From the NCBI GenBank assembly GCA_902168105.1, contig CABHOY010000045.1:124001-188000 (forward strand): 64,000 nucleotides of DNA, written 5' to 3'. The notes beneath the pieces were generated by a model, which was not told the DNA's origin, did no database searches, and was given only the letters and a program-made list of their open reading frames with translations. Of this stretch, positions 1 through 8,903 are shown in pieces (within the stretch, counting starts at the first letter, position 1; every line of letters begins with the position of its first letter). This DNA is from an uncultured Flavihumibacter sp. (GTDB taxonomy: Bacteria > Bacteroidota > Bacteroidia > Chitinophagales > Chitinophagaceae). Made by a program: the position numbers and the translations under genes.

Positions 1-682
1 GCAAGCGGTAAATACCATCTACAAGGTCAGATACATAACAGAAGGAACGGGTCTGGGATCCATCACCAAAAACAGTGAGGTCCTGTCCTGTCAGTGCCTG
101 ACTCATGAAAGCAGGCAACGCACGGCCGTCATCGAGTCGCATACGTGGACCGTAGGTGTTAAAGATCCTGATGATCCTTGTATCTACGCCGTGGAAGTTA
201 TGATATGCCATAGTAATGGACTCCATGAAACGTTTAGCTTCATCGTACACACCGCGTGGACCTACCGGGTTCACATTACCCCAGTATTCTTCCGGTTGTG
301 GGTGCACATTCGGGTCGCCATATACTTCAGATGTAGACGCCACCAGTATGCGGGCCCTCTTTTCTTTGGCCAGTCCCAGCAGATTGTGGGTACCCAATGA
401 ACCTACCTTCAATGTCTGGATCGGCATTTTCAGATAGTCGATCGGGCTGGCAGGAGAAGCAAAATGTAAAATGTAGTCCAGGTCGCCTGGTACATGTACG
501 AATTTGCTTACATCATGATGGTAATATTCAAATTCCGGCAACGGAAAGAGATGTTCTATATTCTTGATGTTACCGGTCAGGAGATTATCCATTCCGACAA
601 CACGGTATCCTTCTTTAATAAAGCGATCACACAGATGTGACCCCAGGAAGCCGGCAGCGCCGGTGATCAGTACTCTCTTCAT
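1..682 (-). CDS. UDP-glucuronate decarboxylase (UDP-xylose synthase), 3' part cut by window edge
   Basis: SDR-family NAD-dependent enzyme that would convert UDP-glucuronate to UDP-xylose. My translation from the ATG at 682 begins MKRVLITGAAGFLGSH, the glycine-rich NAD site, followed by HFASPASPIDY. The YxxxK catalytic pair is Y146 and K150 (YDEAK), and GDGSQTRSFCYVSDL is typical of UXS proteins. About 227 residues are visible and the C-terminus lies beyond base 1. The UDP-glucose dehydrogenase gene lies 29 bp upstream on the same strand and supplies the substrate UDP-glucuronate, so the two form a nucleotide-sugar operon for exopolysaccharide or LPS. Confidence 0.93.
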   Translation of the reverse strand, partial: MKRVLITGAAGFLGSHLCDRFIKEGYRVVGMDNLLTGNIKNIEHLFPLPEFEYYHHDVSKFVHVPGDLDYILHFASPASPIDYLKMPIQTLKVGSLGTHNLLGLAKEKRARILVASTSEVYGDPNVHPQPEEYWGNVNPVGPRGVYDEAKRFMESITMAYHNFHGVDTRIIRIFNTYGPRMRLDDGRALPAFMSQALTGQDLTVFGDGSQTRSFCYVSDLVDGIYRL

Positions 683-711
683 TTCGATAGGCAATTGATG
701 ATGTGCAATAA

Positions 712-2025
712 TTAGTTAGTAGCAGCAGCTCGTCCGACACTTTCGTAGTGGAAACCCAGTTCGGCCATACGGGCTACGTCGAAGAGGTTCCTGCCGTCAA
801 ATATCAGTTTATTTTTCAGGCTGGTGCCGATCTTGTCAAAATCAGGCGTCCTGAACACGCTCCACTCGGTAGCGATGACAAGAGCATCAGCGTTCGCCAG
901 GCAGTCATATTGGTTGGACGAATAAGTTACTTTGTCTCCGATGAGGCGTTCCACATTAGCCATTGCTTCCGGATCGAATACCGTTACGGTAGCTCCTGCA
1001 TCACGCAGTGCGTCTATCATGTATAAGGCCGGTGCTTCACGGATATCGTCTGTATTAGGCTTGAAGGCCAGTCCCCACAAAGCGAAATGTTTACCTTTCA
1101 GGTCATCGTTGAACCATGTCCTGATCTTTGGCAGGAGGAACAATTTCTGCCGCTCATTTACATCCATCACTGCTGTGAGTATTTTAAAATCATACTCCGC
1201 ATCTTCAGATGATTTTACCAGCGCCTGTACATCTTTAGGGAAGCAGCTACCGCCATAACCGATGCCGGGAAACAGGAAGCGTTTACCGATCCTGTCGTCA
1301 CTGCCTACGCCTCTACGCACCATATCTACATCAGCTCCCAGTTTCTCACACAGAATAGCAATTTCATTCATGAATGAGATCTTGGTGGCCAGGAAGGAGT
1401 TCGCCGCATATTTGGTTAATTCTGCAGATTTCTCGTCCATGAACAATATCGGATTACCCTGACGTACAAATGGTGCAAACAGCTCACCCATCACTTTACG
1501 CGCTCTTTCGGAACGGGTACCGATCACTACACGGTCAGGTTTCATAAAGTCATCTACCGCTACGCCTTCACGCAGAAATTCCGGATTGGATACAACATCA
1601 AAAGGATGTTTACAATTCTTTGCGATAGTCTCCTGTACTTTTTCAGCAGTACCTACAGGTACAGTACTTTTATCAATGATCACTTTGTAGTCTGTTATGA
1701 TCTTTCCCAGTTCATCTGCTACACGCAGAATATAGGAAAGGTCGGCAGAGCCATCTTCTCCCGGAGGGGTCGGCAGCGCCAGAAAGATCACTTCACCATG
1801 TTGTGTGCCTTCTGCAAGGCTGGTGGTGAAATGGAGACGTCCTTCTTTCAGGTTACGCTCAAACAATTTTTCGAGCCCAGGCTCGTAAATGGTGATTTGT
1901 CCGTTGGAGAGCTTGTTGACCTTATTCGCGTCGATATCAACGCACACAACATCGTTGCCTGTTTCTGCGAAGCAGGTCCCGGTAACCAGTCCCACATAGC
2001 CTGTGCCTACTACTGTGATCTTCAT
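712..2025 (-). CDS. ugd: UDP-glucose 6-dehydrogenase
   Basis: Oxidises UDP-glucose to UDP-glucuronate with two NAD+. The 437-aa length is normal for the family. The N-terminal Rossmann motif is VVGTGYVGLVTG (residues 5-16). KSTVPVGT and NPEFLREG mark the middle region, and GIGYGGSCFPKD carries the catalytic cysteine near residue 261. The C-terminal UDP-binding domain includes LWGLAFKPNTDDIREAP. Its start codon overlaps the stop of the upstream aminotransferase gene (ATGA-type overlap), so the two are translationally coupled. With the decarboxylase downstream it makes UDP-xylose or UDP-glucuronate for surface polysaccharide. Confidence 0.96.
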   Translation of the reverse strand: MKITVVGTGYVGLVTGTCFAETGNDVVCVDIDANKVNKLSNGQITIYEPGLEKLFERNLKEGRLHFTTSLAEGTQHGEVIFLALPTPPGEDGSADLSYILRVADELGKIITDYKVIIDKSTVPVGTAEKVQETIAKNCKHPFDVVSNPEFLREGVAVDDFMKPDRVVIGTRSERARKVMGELFAPFVRQGNPILFMDEKSAELTKYAANSFLATKISFMNEIAILCEKLGADVDMVRRGVGSDDRIGKRFLFPGIGYGGSCFPKDVQALVKSSEDAEYDFKILTAVMDVNERQKLFLLPKIRTWFNDDLKGKHFALWGLAFKPNTDDIREAPALYMIDALRDAGATVTVFDPEAMANVERLIGDKVTYSSNQYDCLANADALVIATEWSVFRTPDFDKIGTSLKNKLIFDGRNLFDVARMAELGFHYESVGRAAATN

Positions 2026-3161
2026 TTGGAGTTTTGATTTAAGAATGATTTAACTGAATCAATTATGTGCTGCAGCTGATCTGCATCCATCTCAGTATGA
2101 ATTGGTAGTGAAATAACCTTAGTGGTAAGATTGTCAGTAACCGGGAGATTGAATTCAGCGCCACCGAAATTCTCGAACATTTTCTGGCGGTGGGCAGGTA
2201 CAGGATAATAGATCATTGCAGGGACCTGGCGTTCCTGCAGGTATTGTTGTAACGCATTGCGGTCAGCTCCATTGAGCTGCAGCGTATATTGATGATATAC
2301 ATGATAGCTGTTGTCAGCCCTGTAAGGCGTCGTGATCTGCGGAATACCGGCAAACCCTGCATCGTAGGCATCTGCTACAGCACGGCGGGCCTTAATATAT
2401 TCATCCAGTAAAGGCAGCTTAACATTCAGTACAACTGCCTGCAGTGTGTCCAGACGGGAGTTTACACCCACTACGTCATGGTAATAACGGGCTGACTGGC
2501 CGTGATTCGCGATCATTCTTAATTTACCGGCCAGTTCATCGTCATTGGTAAAGATAGCACCGCCATCTCCGTAACAACCCAGGTTTTTGGAAGGGAAGAA
2601 GGAGGTACAGCCTATCTGGCCGATAGCACCCAGTTTTTGCGTAGTTCCGTCAGAGAAAGTGTAATGACCGCCAATTGCCTGTGCATTATCTTCAATAACA
2701 GGAATGTTATATTTTCTGGAGATCTCCATGATCGCTTCCATTTCCGCACTATGACCATAAAGGTGTACGGGAACAATAGCCTTCGTCTTTGGTGTGATCG
2801 CTTTCTCCACCTGTACCGGATCTAGACAGAACGTTTTCGGGTCTACGTCCACAAATACAGGTTTCAGATGCAGCATCGCAATCACTTCCGCCGTGGCAAT
2901 AAAGGTGAAGGAGGGAGTGATCACTTCGTCGCCCGGCTTAAGGTCGAGCGCCATCATGGCTATCTGTAGTGCATCTGTACCGTTTGCACATGGAATGACA
3001 TGTTTCACACCGAGGTAGTCCTGCAGCGCTTTGGTGAATTGTTGTACTGGTGCGCCATTAATAAAAGCAGCATTATCGAGCACTTCAGCCATCGCAGCAT
3101 CTACCTGCGGCTTTATTTTCAAGTATTGGCGTTTTAAATCCACCATTTGAATAGGAACCAT
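2022..3161 (-). CDS. DegT/DnrJ/EryC1/StrS-family sugar aminotransferase
   Basis: PLP-dependent aminotransferase that acts on keto-sugar nucleotides in surface glycan synthesis. The substrate cannot be read from sequence. Characteristic segments are GTDALQIAMMALDLKPGDEV, EDNAQAIGG and FFPSKNLGCYGDGG, where the lysine is the Schiff-base residue. I choose the ATG at 3161 (MVPIQMVDLKRQY), giving 380 aa; a longer frame reaches 3212, but its extra 17 residues do not resemble the family and run into the promoter area shared with waaA. It is the first gene of a minus-strand operon with ugd and the UDP-xylose synthase gene. Confidence 0.9.
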   Translation of the reverse strand: MVPIQMVDLKRQYLKIKPQVDAAMAEVLDNAAFINGAPVQQFTKALQDYLGVKHVIPCANGTDALQIAMMALDLKPGDEVITPSFTFIATAEVIAMLHLKPVFVDVDPKTFCLDPVQVEKAITPKTKAIVPVHLYGHSAEMEAIMEISRKYNIPVIEDNAQAIGGHYTFSDGTTQKLGAIGQIGCTSFFPSKNLGCYGDGGAIFTNDDELAGKLRMIANHGQSARYYHDVVGVNSRLDTLQAVVLNVKLPLLDEYIKARRAVADAYDAGFAGIPQITTPYRADNSYHVYHQYTLQLNGADRNALQQYLQERQVPAMIYYPVPAHRQKMFENFGGAEFNLPVTDNLTTKVISLPIHTEMDADQLQHIIDSVKSFLNQNSK

Positions 3162-3223
3162 GAGTGGGATAGATATTTTGTTTAAAGTGAGCAAATTTAC
3201 AAATTTTGCCATAGGAAGGGCAG

Positions 3224-3231
3224 TATCTTTG
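3224..3231 (+). promoter_or_regulatory. Putative -7 promoter element for waaA
   Basis: TATCTTTG fits the Bacteroidota consensus TAnnTTTG and lies 35 bp before the waaA start. The -33 element is weak: a TTG at 3206-3208 is closer than usual. On the opposite strand TAAATTTG (3199-3192) could serve the divergent aminotransferase operon. Confidence 0.45.
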
Positions 3232-3266
3232 CAGCCAATCCAAAAAACAATAAAAGTAGCTCGGGC

Positions 3267-4535
3267 ATGGCGGTAAGCACCATTCTATACAATCTGGGAA
3301 TAAGGGGATATAAAGCAGGAGTGGCCCTGGCCGCCGCCACAGGCAACGCCAAGGCCCGGCGATGGCTTAATGGACGGCGTGACTGGAGAACTGAACTGAA
3401 AAAACATCTGCCCGATGCCGGTCCCATCGTTTGGGTACATGCAGCCTCCCTGGGCGAGTTTGAACAGGGTAGGCCTGTCCTGGAGGCTCTCAGGCAGCAA
3501 TATCCGCATTGTAAGGTTCTGCTTACCTTTTTCTCACCCTCTGGCTATGAGGTGCGTAAAGACTATCCCGGGGCCGATTACGTGTGCTATTTGCCGTTGG
3601 ATACACGACAAAATGCAAGGGACTTTACCCGTATAGTGAAGCCCGCTCTCGCCATATTTATTAAGTACGAGTTCTGGTATCATATGCTGACAAGCCTTTA
3701 CCGGGAAAAAGTACCGGTATTACTAATATCGGGCATTTTCAGGCCCGGACAAGCTTTCTTCAAGCCCTACGGCGGTATGTTCCGGAAATTACTCCAACAG
3801 TTCAGCTACATCTTCGTGCAAAACAAGGAATCAGTCTCCCTGCTGGAACAAGCCGGTATCAAACATGTCACGCTGGCCGGAGATACACGCTTTGACCGGG
3901 TATGGGCGCTGCAGGAGGAAGAACGCCCGCTACCGGGTATTCCGGAATTTATCGGAACGCAACAGGCCATCATTGCGGGTAGCACCTGGGAAACAGATGA
4001 GGCATTACTTGCCGCCTGGTGGAAGAAACAGCATACAGATGGACGTTGCCTGATCATCGCTCCCCACGAAATAGACACAGCACATATCCATAAACTAATG
4101 GCATTATTCCCCGAAGCCATCAGGTATACGGAGTGGGTGAAAAAGGAGAATAAACAGCAGGGACGTGTATTGCTGATAGATAATGTGGGTATGCTGTCGG
4201 TATTATACCGTTATGCTACCCTGACGTATGTAGGTGGAGGTTTCGGGAAGGACGGGATTCACAATATCCTTGAACCGGCTACCTATGGCAAACCCGTACT
4301 GTTCGGGCCTGTATTCCATAAGTTCCCGGAGGCGGCAGCATTGATAGCAGCCGGCGGAGGCATCAGTATCCATGACCTGAACACCTTCGGTGCACAGACG
4401 GAAAGACTGTTGCAGGATGGAACTGCCCGTTTACAAACAGGCGCCCTGGCTAAAAATTATGTGGCTGAAAATAAAGGAGCTACCGGCAAGATACTACAGT
4501 ATATTCAGGAGAAACGTTTCTTGACAAGATTGTAA
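3267..4535 (+). CDS. waaA: 3-deoxy-D-manno-octulosonate (Kdo) transferase
   Basis: Transfers Kdo from CMP-Kdo to lipid A precursor at the inner membrane. The 422-aa protein has the GT30 N-terminal domain (WVHAASLGEFEQGRP, FFSPSGYEV, IKYEFWYHML) and the C-terminal glycosyltransferase domain (GSTWETDEALL, YVGGGFGKDGIHNILEPATY). The N-terminal residues are hydrophobic, which fits membrane anchoring. The last 31 bp overlap tail-to-tail with the gene on the other strand. It is divergent from the nucleotide-sugar operon, so this is an envelope-glycan neighbourhood. Confidence 0.95.
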   Translation: MAVSTILYNLGIRGYKAGVALAAATGNAKARRWLNGRRDWRTELKKHLPDAGPIVWVHAASLGEFEQGRPVLEALRQQYPHCKVLLTFFSPSGYEVRKDYPGADYVCYLPLDTRQNARDFTRIVKPALAIFIKYEFWYHMLTSLYREKVPVLLISGIFRPGQAFFKPYGGMFRKLLQQFSYIFVQNKESVSLLEQAGIKHVTLAGDTRFDRVWALQEEERPLPGIPEFIGTQQAIIAGSTWETDEALLAAWWKKQHTDGRCLIIAPHEIDTAHIHKLMALFPEAIRYTEWVKKENKQQGRVLLIDNVGMLSVLYRYATLTYVGGGFGKDGIHNILEPATYGKPVLFGPVFHKFPEAAALIAAGGGISIHDLNTFGAQTERLLQDGTARLQTGALAKNYVAENKGATGKILQYIQEKRFLTRL

Positions 4536-5473
4536 AACTGCCTTACAGCACGGTTATCGTCAACCCAGCCCTGGCGGATCTTTAACTCTCTTTCAATCCA
4601 GTATTCGGCTTCCTGCAGCGTGTGTAATTCATTGATGGTCTTTACAGAACGTTCATAAGTATCCACGTCGCCCCGGAACAGTTCCTGTATGAACTGGAAT
4701 TTATCGTTGATCCCGATCGCCTGACGCAGGTCCTTGACAGGGGTTTCACTCAAACGGTCAGCGACTTCACTCTGCGACTGTTTCCAACGATCATTCAGTG
4801 AAGGCATATTCTGGGCCACCAGCTGGTTCAGTTCCTTTAGTTCCTTCAACTCCTTGCGTACACCATTGGTTTCAGGGGTTTTCTCACTGGTAGCCGGCAG
4901 TGTGTTAACCGGTTGCTGTGTTTCCGTGTTACCGTATATGGTGATGAACGCTGGTTTCCTGTCTGCCGGTGCCTGTTCCGTTTGTTGATGAGCAGGAGCA
5001 GGGGATGGCGTTTGATGAGCAGGGGCGCCGTTGTGAGTCGTTTCTGTAGTTACAGCAGCCGGAATAGTATGAACAGGAGCAGCCGCAGTTCCATTGCCAT
5101 TGCTTGCAGCAGCCGGCTTGGGAAGAGAAGTGTTCTGCAACGGCAATGTTAAGGTCGATTCCGCTGCAGGTGCGGGCGTTGCCGCAGGAGCTGTCTGTTT
5201 ACTTTCCGGTAATGTTTCTCTTGATGATGTCGTTACAGGTACTTCTACTATAATGGTAGAGGGACTCGCATTGGTTGTCAGTGGAGTGGAAGGCATGATC
5301 ACGGCTACATGGCTGTCCTGCCGGTATTGCACACGTTCCTGCTCTCTTTGAAGATTCCTTGCGTGTAAGATTTCCGCCTGAAGCAGTTGCACATAATAAG
5401 ATATTGACTGCAAACCAGCGTTTGAATTCTTTAATTCCTGTAACTTATCAATTAATGCACTTATTTTTTCCAT
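4505..5473 (-). CDS. Hypothetical protein with coiled coil, Pro/Thr/Ala-rich linker and conserved C-terminal domain
   Basis: The product is 322 aa with three parts. Residues 1-55 look like a coiled coil (LIDKLQELKNS, LLQAEILHARNLQREQERVQ). Residues 60-190 are a low-complexity linker rich in Pro, Thr and Ala. Residues 200-322 form a charged helical domain (DKFQFIQELFRGDVDTYER) of a kind I associate with Bacteroidota proteins of unknown function. No signal peptide or membrane segment is seen, so it is probably cytoplasmic. The 3' end overlaps waaA by 31 bp in the opposite direction. No function can be assigned. Confidence 0.8.
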   Translation of the reverse strand: MEKISALIDKLQELKNSNAGLQSISYYVQLLQAEILHARNLQREQERVQYRQDSHVAVIMPSTPLTTNASPSTIIVEVPVTTSSRETLPESKQTAPAATPAPAAESTLTLPLQNTSLPKPAAASNGNGTAAAPVHTIPAAVTTETTHNGAPAHQTPSPAPAHQQTEQAPADRKPAFITIYGNTETQQPVNTLPATSEKTPETNGVRKELKELKELNQLVAQNMPSLNDRWKQSQSEVADRLSETPVKDLRQAIGINDKFQFIQELFRGDVDTYERSVKTINELHTLQEAEYWIERELKIRQGWVDDNRAVRQFYNLVKKRFS

Positions 5474-5601
5474 AGCAGTAAAAAAAATAAATTGAATGCA
5501 AAATGCGTTCCATGCCTTAATTGTTAACGCTATATGGGGGAATTTATTTTATTTGCATAAAGTTAGGGCATTTTAATTAACTGTTAATCAAATACTAAAA
5601 T

Positions 5602-6174
5602 ATGTTTATTGAACCTTCTCTAGCAGGAGGGCGAAGAGGGTGGATAGAAGTGATCTGTGGCTCAATGTTTTCCGGAAAGACGGAGGAGTTGATCAGAAGA
5701 TTGAAACGGGCCCGGATAGCCAATTTAAAAGTAGAGATCTTTAAACCCGTGATAGATACACGGTATGACGTACAACACATTGTATCTCATGACGAAAGCC
5801 GCATTATCAGTACGCCGCTGGAGAATTCCCAGCAGATCCTTCTTCTCGCACAGGAAGTGGATGTAGTGGGCATCGATGAAGCGCAGTTCTTTGATGGCGA
5901 ATTGCCCGAAGTGTGTGATCAGCTTGCGTTACGAGGTATCAGGGTGATAGTGGCGGGATTGGATATGGATTTCATGGGTAAGCCCTTTGGGCAGATGCCT
6001 TTTCTGCTGGCAAAGGCTGACTACATTACCAAACTGCACGCGATCTGTGTGAAATGCGGAAATATCGCCAATTACTCCTACCGTAAAACGAAAGAAAAAA
6101 ATACTGTGCTCCTCGGAGAAACTGACCTATATGAACCAAGATGCAGGCATTGTTATTACGAAGACGTCAAATAA
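5602..6174 (+). CDS. tdk: Thymidine kinase
   Basis: TK1-type thymidine salvage kinase, making dTMP from thymidine and ATP in the cytoplasm. The P-loop GSMFSGKT lies at residues 20-27. The Walker-B-like segment GIDEAQFFD contains D92. The C-terminal zinc-binding cysteines appear as CVKCG and CRHC. Length 190 aa is normal. A strong hairpin follows directly after the stop codon. Confidence 0.95.
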   Translation: MFIEPSLAGGRRGWIEVICGSMFSGKTEELIRRLKRARIANLKVEIFKPVIDTRYDVQHIVSHDESRIISTPLENSQQILLLAQEVDVVGIDEAQFFDGELPEVCDQLALRGIRVIVAGLDMDFMGKPFGQMPFLLAKADYITKLHAICVKCGNIANYSYRKTKEKNTVLLGETDLYEPRCRHCYYEDVK

Positions 6175-6216
6175 TTAAGCAGCAAGCGTTCGCTACGGCG
6201 AACGCTTGCTGCTTAA
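6175..6216. terminator. Perfect 19-bp inverted repeat after tdk
   Basis: Arms 6175-6193 and 6198-6216 are perfectly complementary with a TACG loop. The repeat lies between converging genes tdk and the AraC regulator, so it probably terminates both. It has no long T-tract on the plus side. Confidence 0.75.
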
Positions 6217-6240
6217 AGACAAATTTATTTCAATAGCCGC

Positions 6241-7104
6241 TTACATTGACTTCGCATTCTTTCTGTATTCAGCCGGACTTACGCCATTGTATTTTCTGAA
6301 CTGCCTGCTCAAGTGGCTTTCATCTGTAAATCCCAGTTCTCCCGCGATCTGACTGACCGTAAGCGCGCTGTTGGTAAGCCTTTGCTGTACCAGCTTTATC
6401 CTGTAATGTGTAATATAATGCTGCAGGCTTTCGCCGGTTAGTTTCCTGAAATACTCACCTACATAGTTTTCTGAGAGATTGAAATGGGACGCCAGAAAAT
6501 CTATCCTCAGTTTCTCCGGATCGCTGATATGCTGGCGTATATGCAGTAACATTCTGTTGATCAGCGGGTCGGGCGTATCGCCAGTGCCGGATATTTCAGT
6601 ACTGTCGGTAACATTACGCGCCAGTATGTTCAGTATCAGCGTCACGAAATGCTGAAGGTTCTCTTCCTTGTACTGCCGGTCGTGCGCATATTCTCTTACC
6701 AGGCTATCCATTAGTGAAGCGATGAGGTGGCAATCGCCCTCTTGCCTGACCAATAGCTCCTGGAAGCGGTTATGATGAAAGAAGATATGTTCCAGTTGCT
6801 TCAGCCAGGATGAGATCCTCTCCCGGTCCTGTACTGTTTTACATTTTCCGAGAAAAACTTCCGAGAACCGGATAGCGCAGAAACGCGTCGGTGTCTTTAT
6901 ATCAAAACCTCTGCAGTCAAGCGGAGTAAAGAGGAAGATGCTTCCCTTCCTGTAAGCGAAAGTGTTACGGTTTGTGATGCGCAGTCCCTCTCCATCAAGG
7001 ATCTGCACGATCTCAAAAAAATGATAGATCAGCGGGCGCTCGTTCCAACATTCCATATCTGATACAAACAACTCAAAAGGCTGGTGTAAAAGTTTCCGTT
7101 CCAT
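6241..7104 (-). CDS. AraC-family transcriptional regulator
   Basis: About 287 aa from the preferred start MERKLLHQPFE; an upstream in-frame start at 7140 is possible. An N-terminal cupin-like sensing half (FEIVQILDGEGLRITNRNTFAYRKGSIFLFTP) is followed by two helix-turn-helix motifs: HFNLSENYVGEYFRKLTGES and IAGELGFTDESHLSRQFRKY. It ends with the usual GVSPAEYRKN. It is divergent from the old-yellow-enzyme gene, 88 bp apart, and probably controls it (inference). Confidence 0.9.
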   Translation of the reverse strand: MERKLLHQPFELFVSDMECWNERPLIYHFFEIVQILDGEGLRITNRNTFAYRKGSIFLFTPLDCRGFDIKTPTRFCAIRFSEVFLGKCKTVQDRERISSWLKQLEHIFFHHNRFQELLVRQEGDCHLIASLMDSLVREYAHDRQYKEENLQHFVTLILNILARNVTDSTEISGTGDTPDPLINRMLLHIRQHISDPEKLRIDFLASHFNLSENYVGEYFRKLTGESLQHYITHYRIKLVQQRLTNSALTVSQIAGELGFTDESHLSRQFRKYNGVSPAEYRKNAKSM

Positions 7105-7192
7105 ACCTGCCAATTTACAGGAAAAACCCCGCTTTGTCACTGTTCCCGGGTGGTGGCCACAGGTAATTTTGTGTGATCAAAAAGCAATCTAT

Positions 7193-8308
7193 ATGAGTTC
7201 AATAGAAAAATTGTTGTCACCGCTGGTCACACCGGCATTTACATTGCGCAACCGTGTGGTGATGGCGCCTATGAGCAGACGCCGTTCTCAGGACGGTGTT
7301 CCTGGTCCCTCTGCACATGTTTACTACGGACAAAGAGCAGGTGCTGGTTTGATCATTGCAGAAAATAGTGCTGTAGCCGCTAATGGTGTCGGTTATCTCA
7401 ATGCACCCGGTATATATAACGATACACAGAAAGCGGCATGGAAGCGAATTGTAGATGAGGTCCACGCACGTGATGGAAAGATCGTTCTTCAGCTGGTACA
7501 TACAGGTCGCATAGGACATCCGCTGAACAACGAGGGCGATGCTTTACTGGTAGCCCCCTCCGCTGTAAGGGCCGCAGGAATAATGCGGACGCCCGGCGAT
7601 CAATATCTGGAAATGCCAGGACCACAACCGTTGAGCATCGCAGGCACACAGTCATTGATCGAAGCGCACATCCAGGCCGCAAAGAGTGCCATTGAAGCTG
7701 GCTTTGATAGTGTTGAGATACACGGTGCTCATGGGTTTCTCGTGGAGCAGTTCTTACACCCGCATACCAATCGCAGAACAGACCATTATGGCGGTAGTAT
7801 AGTCAACCGTTCACGTTTCCTGCTGGAAATAATGGAAGGAGTTACTGCTGCCATTGGTAAAGAGCGGACAGGCATCCGGCTTTCGCCTTTTGCTGTTTTA
7901 AATGACCTGCCTGCTTATCAGGAGGAAACCGCCACCCATCAATATATCACTGATGCTTTACAGGAAATGGGCATCCTGTATATTCATCTCTCAGATCAGC
8001 CATCAAATGGATATCCTGCAATTCCGCCAGCGTATATCCGTGATGTACGTAAAAGATTCAGTAACCTGATAATCCTTGCTGGCGGACAAACCGCAGAATC
8101 GGCAGAATTTAATCTGCAGTCCGGACTGGCCGATCTGATTGCTTTTGGAAGGCCATTTATTGCTAATCCCGACCTTGTTGAACGGTTCCGGCATAATGCG
8201 CCGCTGATTGCAGGGAATAAGGACACATTTTACCAGGGAGGCGATAACGGATATATTGACTACCCGGCGATTTATACAGACAATGCATTATGCAGCAACG
8301 TGCTATAA
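7193..8308 (+). CDS. Old-yellow-enzyme family alkene reductase (NADH:flavin oxidoreductase)
   Basis: FMN-dependent TIM barrel that reduces activated C=C bonds or nitro/quinone compounds using NAD(P)H. Key segments are NRVVMAPMSRRRS at the N-terminus, HGAHGFLVEQFLHP with the FMN and substrate residues, NRRTDHYGGS, and the C-terminal GLADLIAFGRPFIANPDL. The start at 7193 (MSSIEKLLSPL) is preferred over 7169 because family alignment begins there; this gives 371 aa. A divergent AraC regulator and a downstream terminator make it a self-contained stress-response unit. Confidence 0.93.
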   Translation: MSSIEKLLSPLVTPAFTLRNRVVMAPMSRRRSQDGVPGPSAHVYYGQRAGAGLIIAENSAVAANGVGYLNAPGIYNDTQKAAWKRIVDEVHARDGKIVLQLVHTGRIGHPLNNEGDALLVAPSAVRAAGIMRTPGDQYLEMPGPQPLSIAGTQSLIEAHIQAAKSAIEAGFDSVEIHGAHGFLVEQFLHPHTNRRTDHYGGSIVNRSRFLLEIMEGVTAAIGKERTGIRLSPFAVLNDLPAYQEETATHQYITDALQEMGILYIHLSDQPSNGYPAIPPAYIRDVRKRFSNLIILAGGQTAESAEFNLQSGLADLIAFGRPFIANPDLVERFRHNAPLIAGNKDTFYQGGDNGYIDYPAIYTDNALCSNVL

Positions 8309-8312
8309 CAGA

Positions 8313-8340
8313 AAAGACCGCCTCGTTTGAAGCGGTCTTT
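8313..8340 (+). terminator. Rho-independent terminator of the alkene reductase gene
   Basis: AAAGACCGC (8313-8321) pairs with GCGGTCTTT (8332-8340) across a 10-nt loop, starting 5 nt after the stop codon. The second arm ends in T residues. Confidence 0.85.
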
Positions 8341-8363
8341 CCGTTTAAAATATGTTATATGTA

Positions 8364-8843
8364 CTACGCTCCTGCCTTGACCTTGAAGGTGAATTTCTTC
8401 TGTGTCAGATAGCTGAAGCCTACTACAAAGACTGTTGTCAGTATTTTAGCGATGGTTGGATAGATAAGGAAATATTCAACGAACAGTTTCATAAATCCAT
8501 AGTTCAGGCAGATACAGATACCTACCAGCATGAAATAACGCACCAGTTGTACCCTGCCCCTTAAATTGGATTCGGAGAACACAATGTATTTGCTCAGCAG
8601 GAAACCGGTGGGAAATGTAACGGTCATAGACATGAACAGTGCAGCAATGTGCGCGCTGATGGTCAGGTAAGTGAAATGTACCGGTGTTTCATTAAGGATA
8701 AAATGAAAACTAACGTAATACAATAGGATATCCATAGCCGTATTACCACTGCCACAAGCGAGGTAACGGAATGTTTGCAAAGGCATAAGCTTCGCAAAGG
8801 GTAGGTAGAAAAAATCTAATACCAATAAAATGAACCTTTTCAT
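8364..8843 (-). CDS. GtrA-like membrane protein
   Basis: A small integral membrane protein, 159 aa from MKRFILLVLDFFYLPF; an upstream in-frame start at 8864 adds seven residues. It has four hydrophobic segments: FRYLACGSGNTAMDILLYY, the region around ISAHIAALFMSMTVTFPTGF, LVRYFMLVGICICLNYG, and ILTTVFVVGFSYLTQKKFTF. The FRY start and the Y-x-x-Q-K-K-F-T-F end are characteristic of GtrA (PF04138), linked to moving undecaprenyl-linked sugars or to cell-surface polysaccharide. No glycosyltransferase partner is adjacent. Confidence 0.85.
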   Translation of the reverse strand: MKRFILLVLDFFYLPFAKLMPLQTFRYLACGSGNTAMDILLYYVSFHFILNETPVHFTYLTISAHIAALFMSMTVTFPTGFLLSKYIVFSESNLRGRVQLVRYFMLVGICICLNYGFMKLFVEYFLIYPTIAKILTTVFVVGFSYLTQKKFTFKVKAGA

Positions 8844-8903
8844 AAAATATTTGTACAGCAACAAAACTAATCAGTTTTACCGTTACTGTACTGCGCTTTT
8901 AAT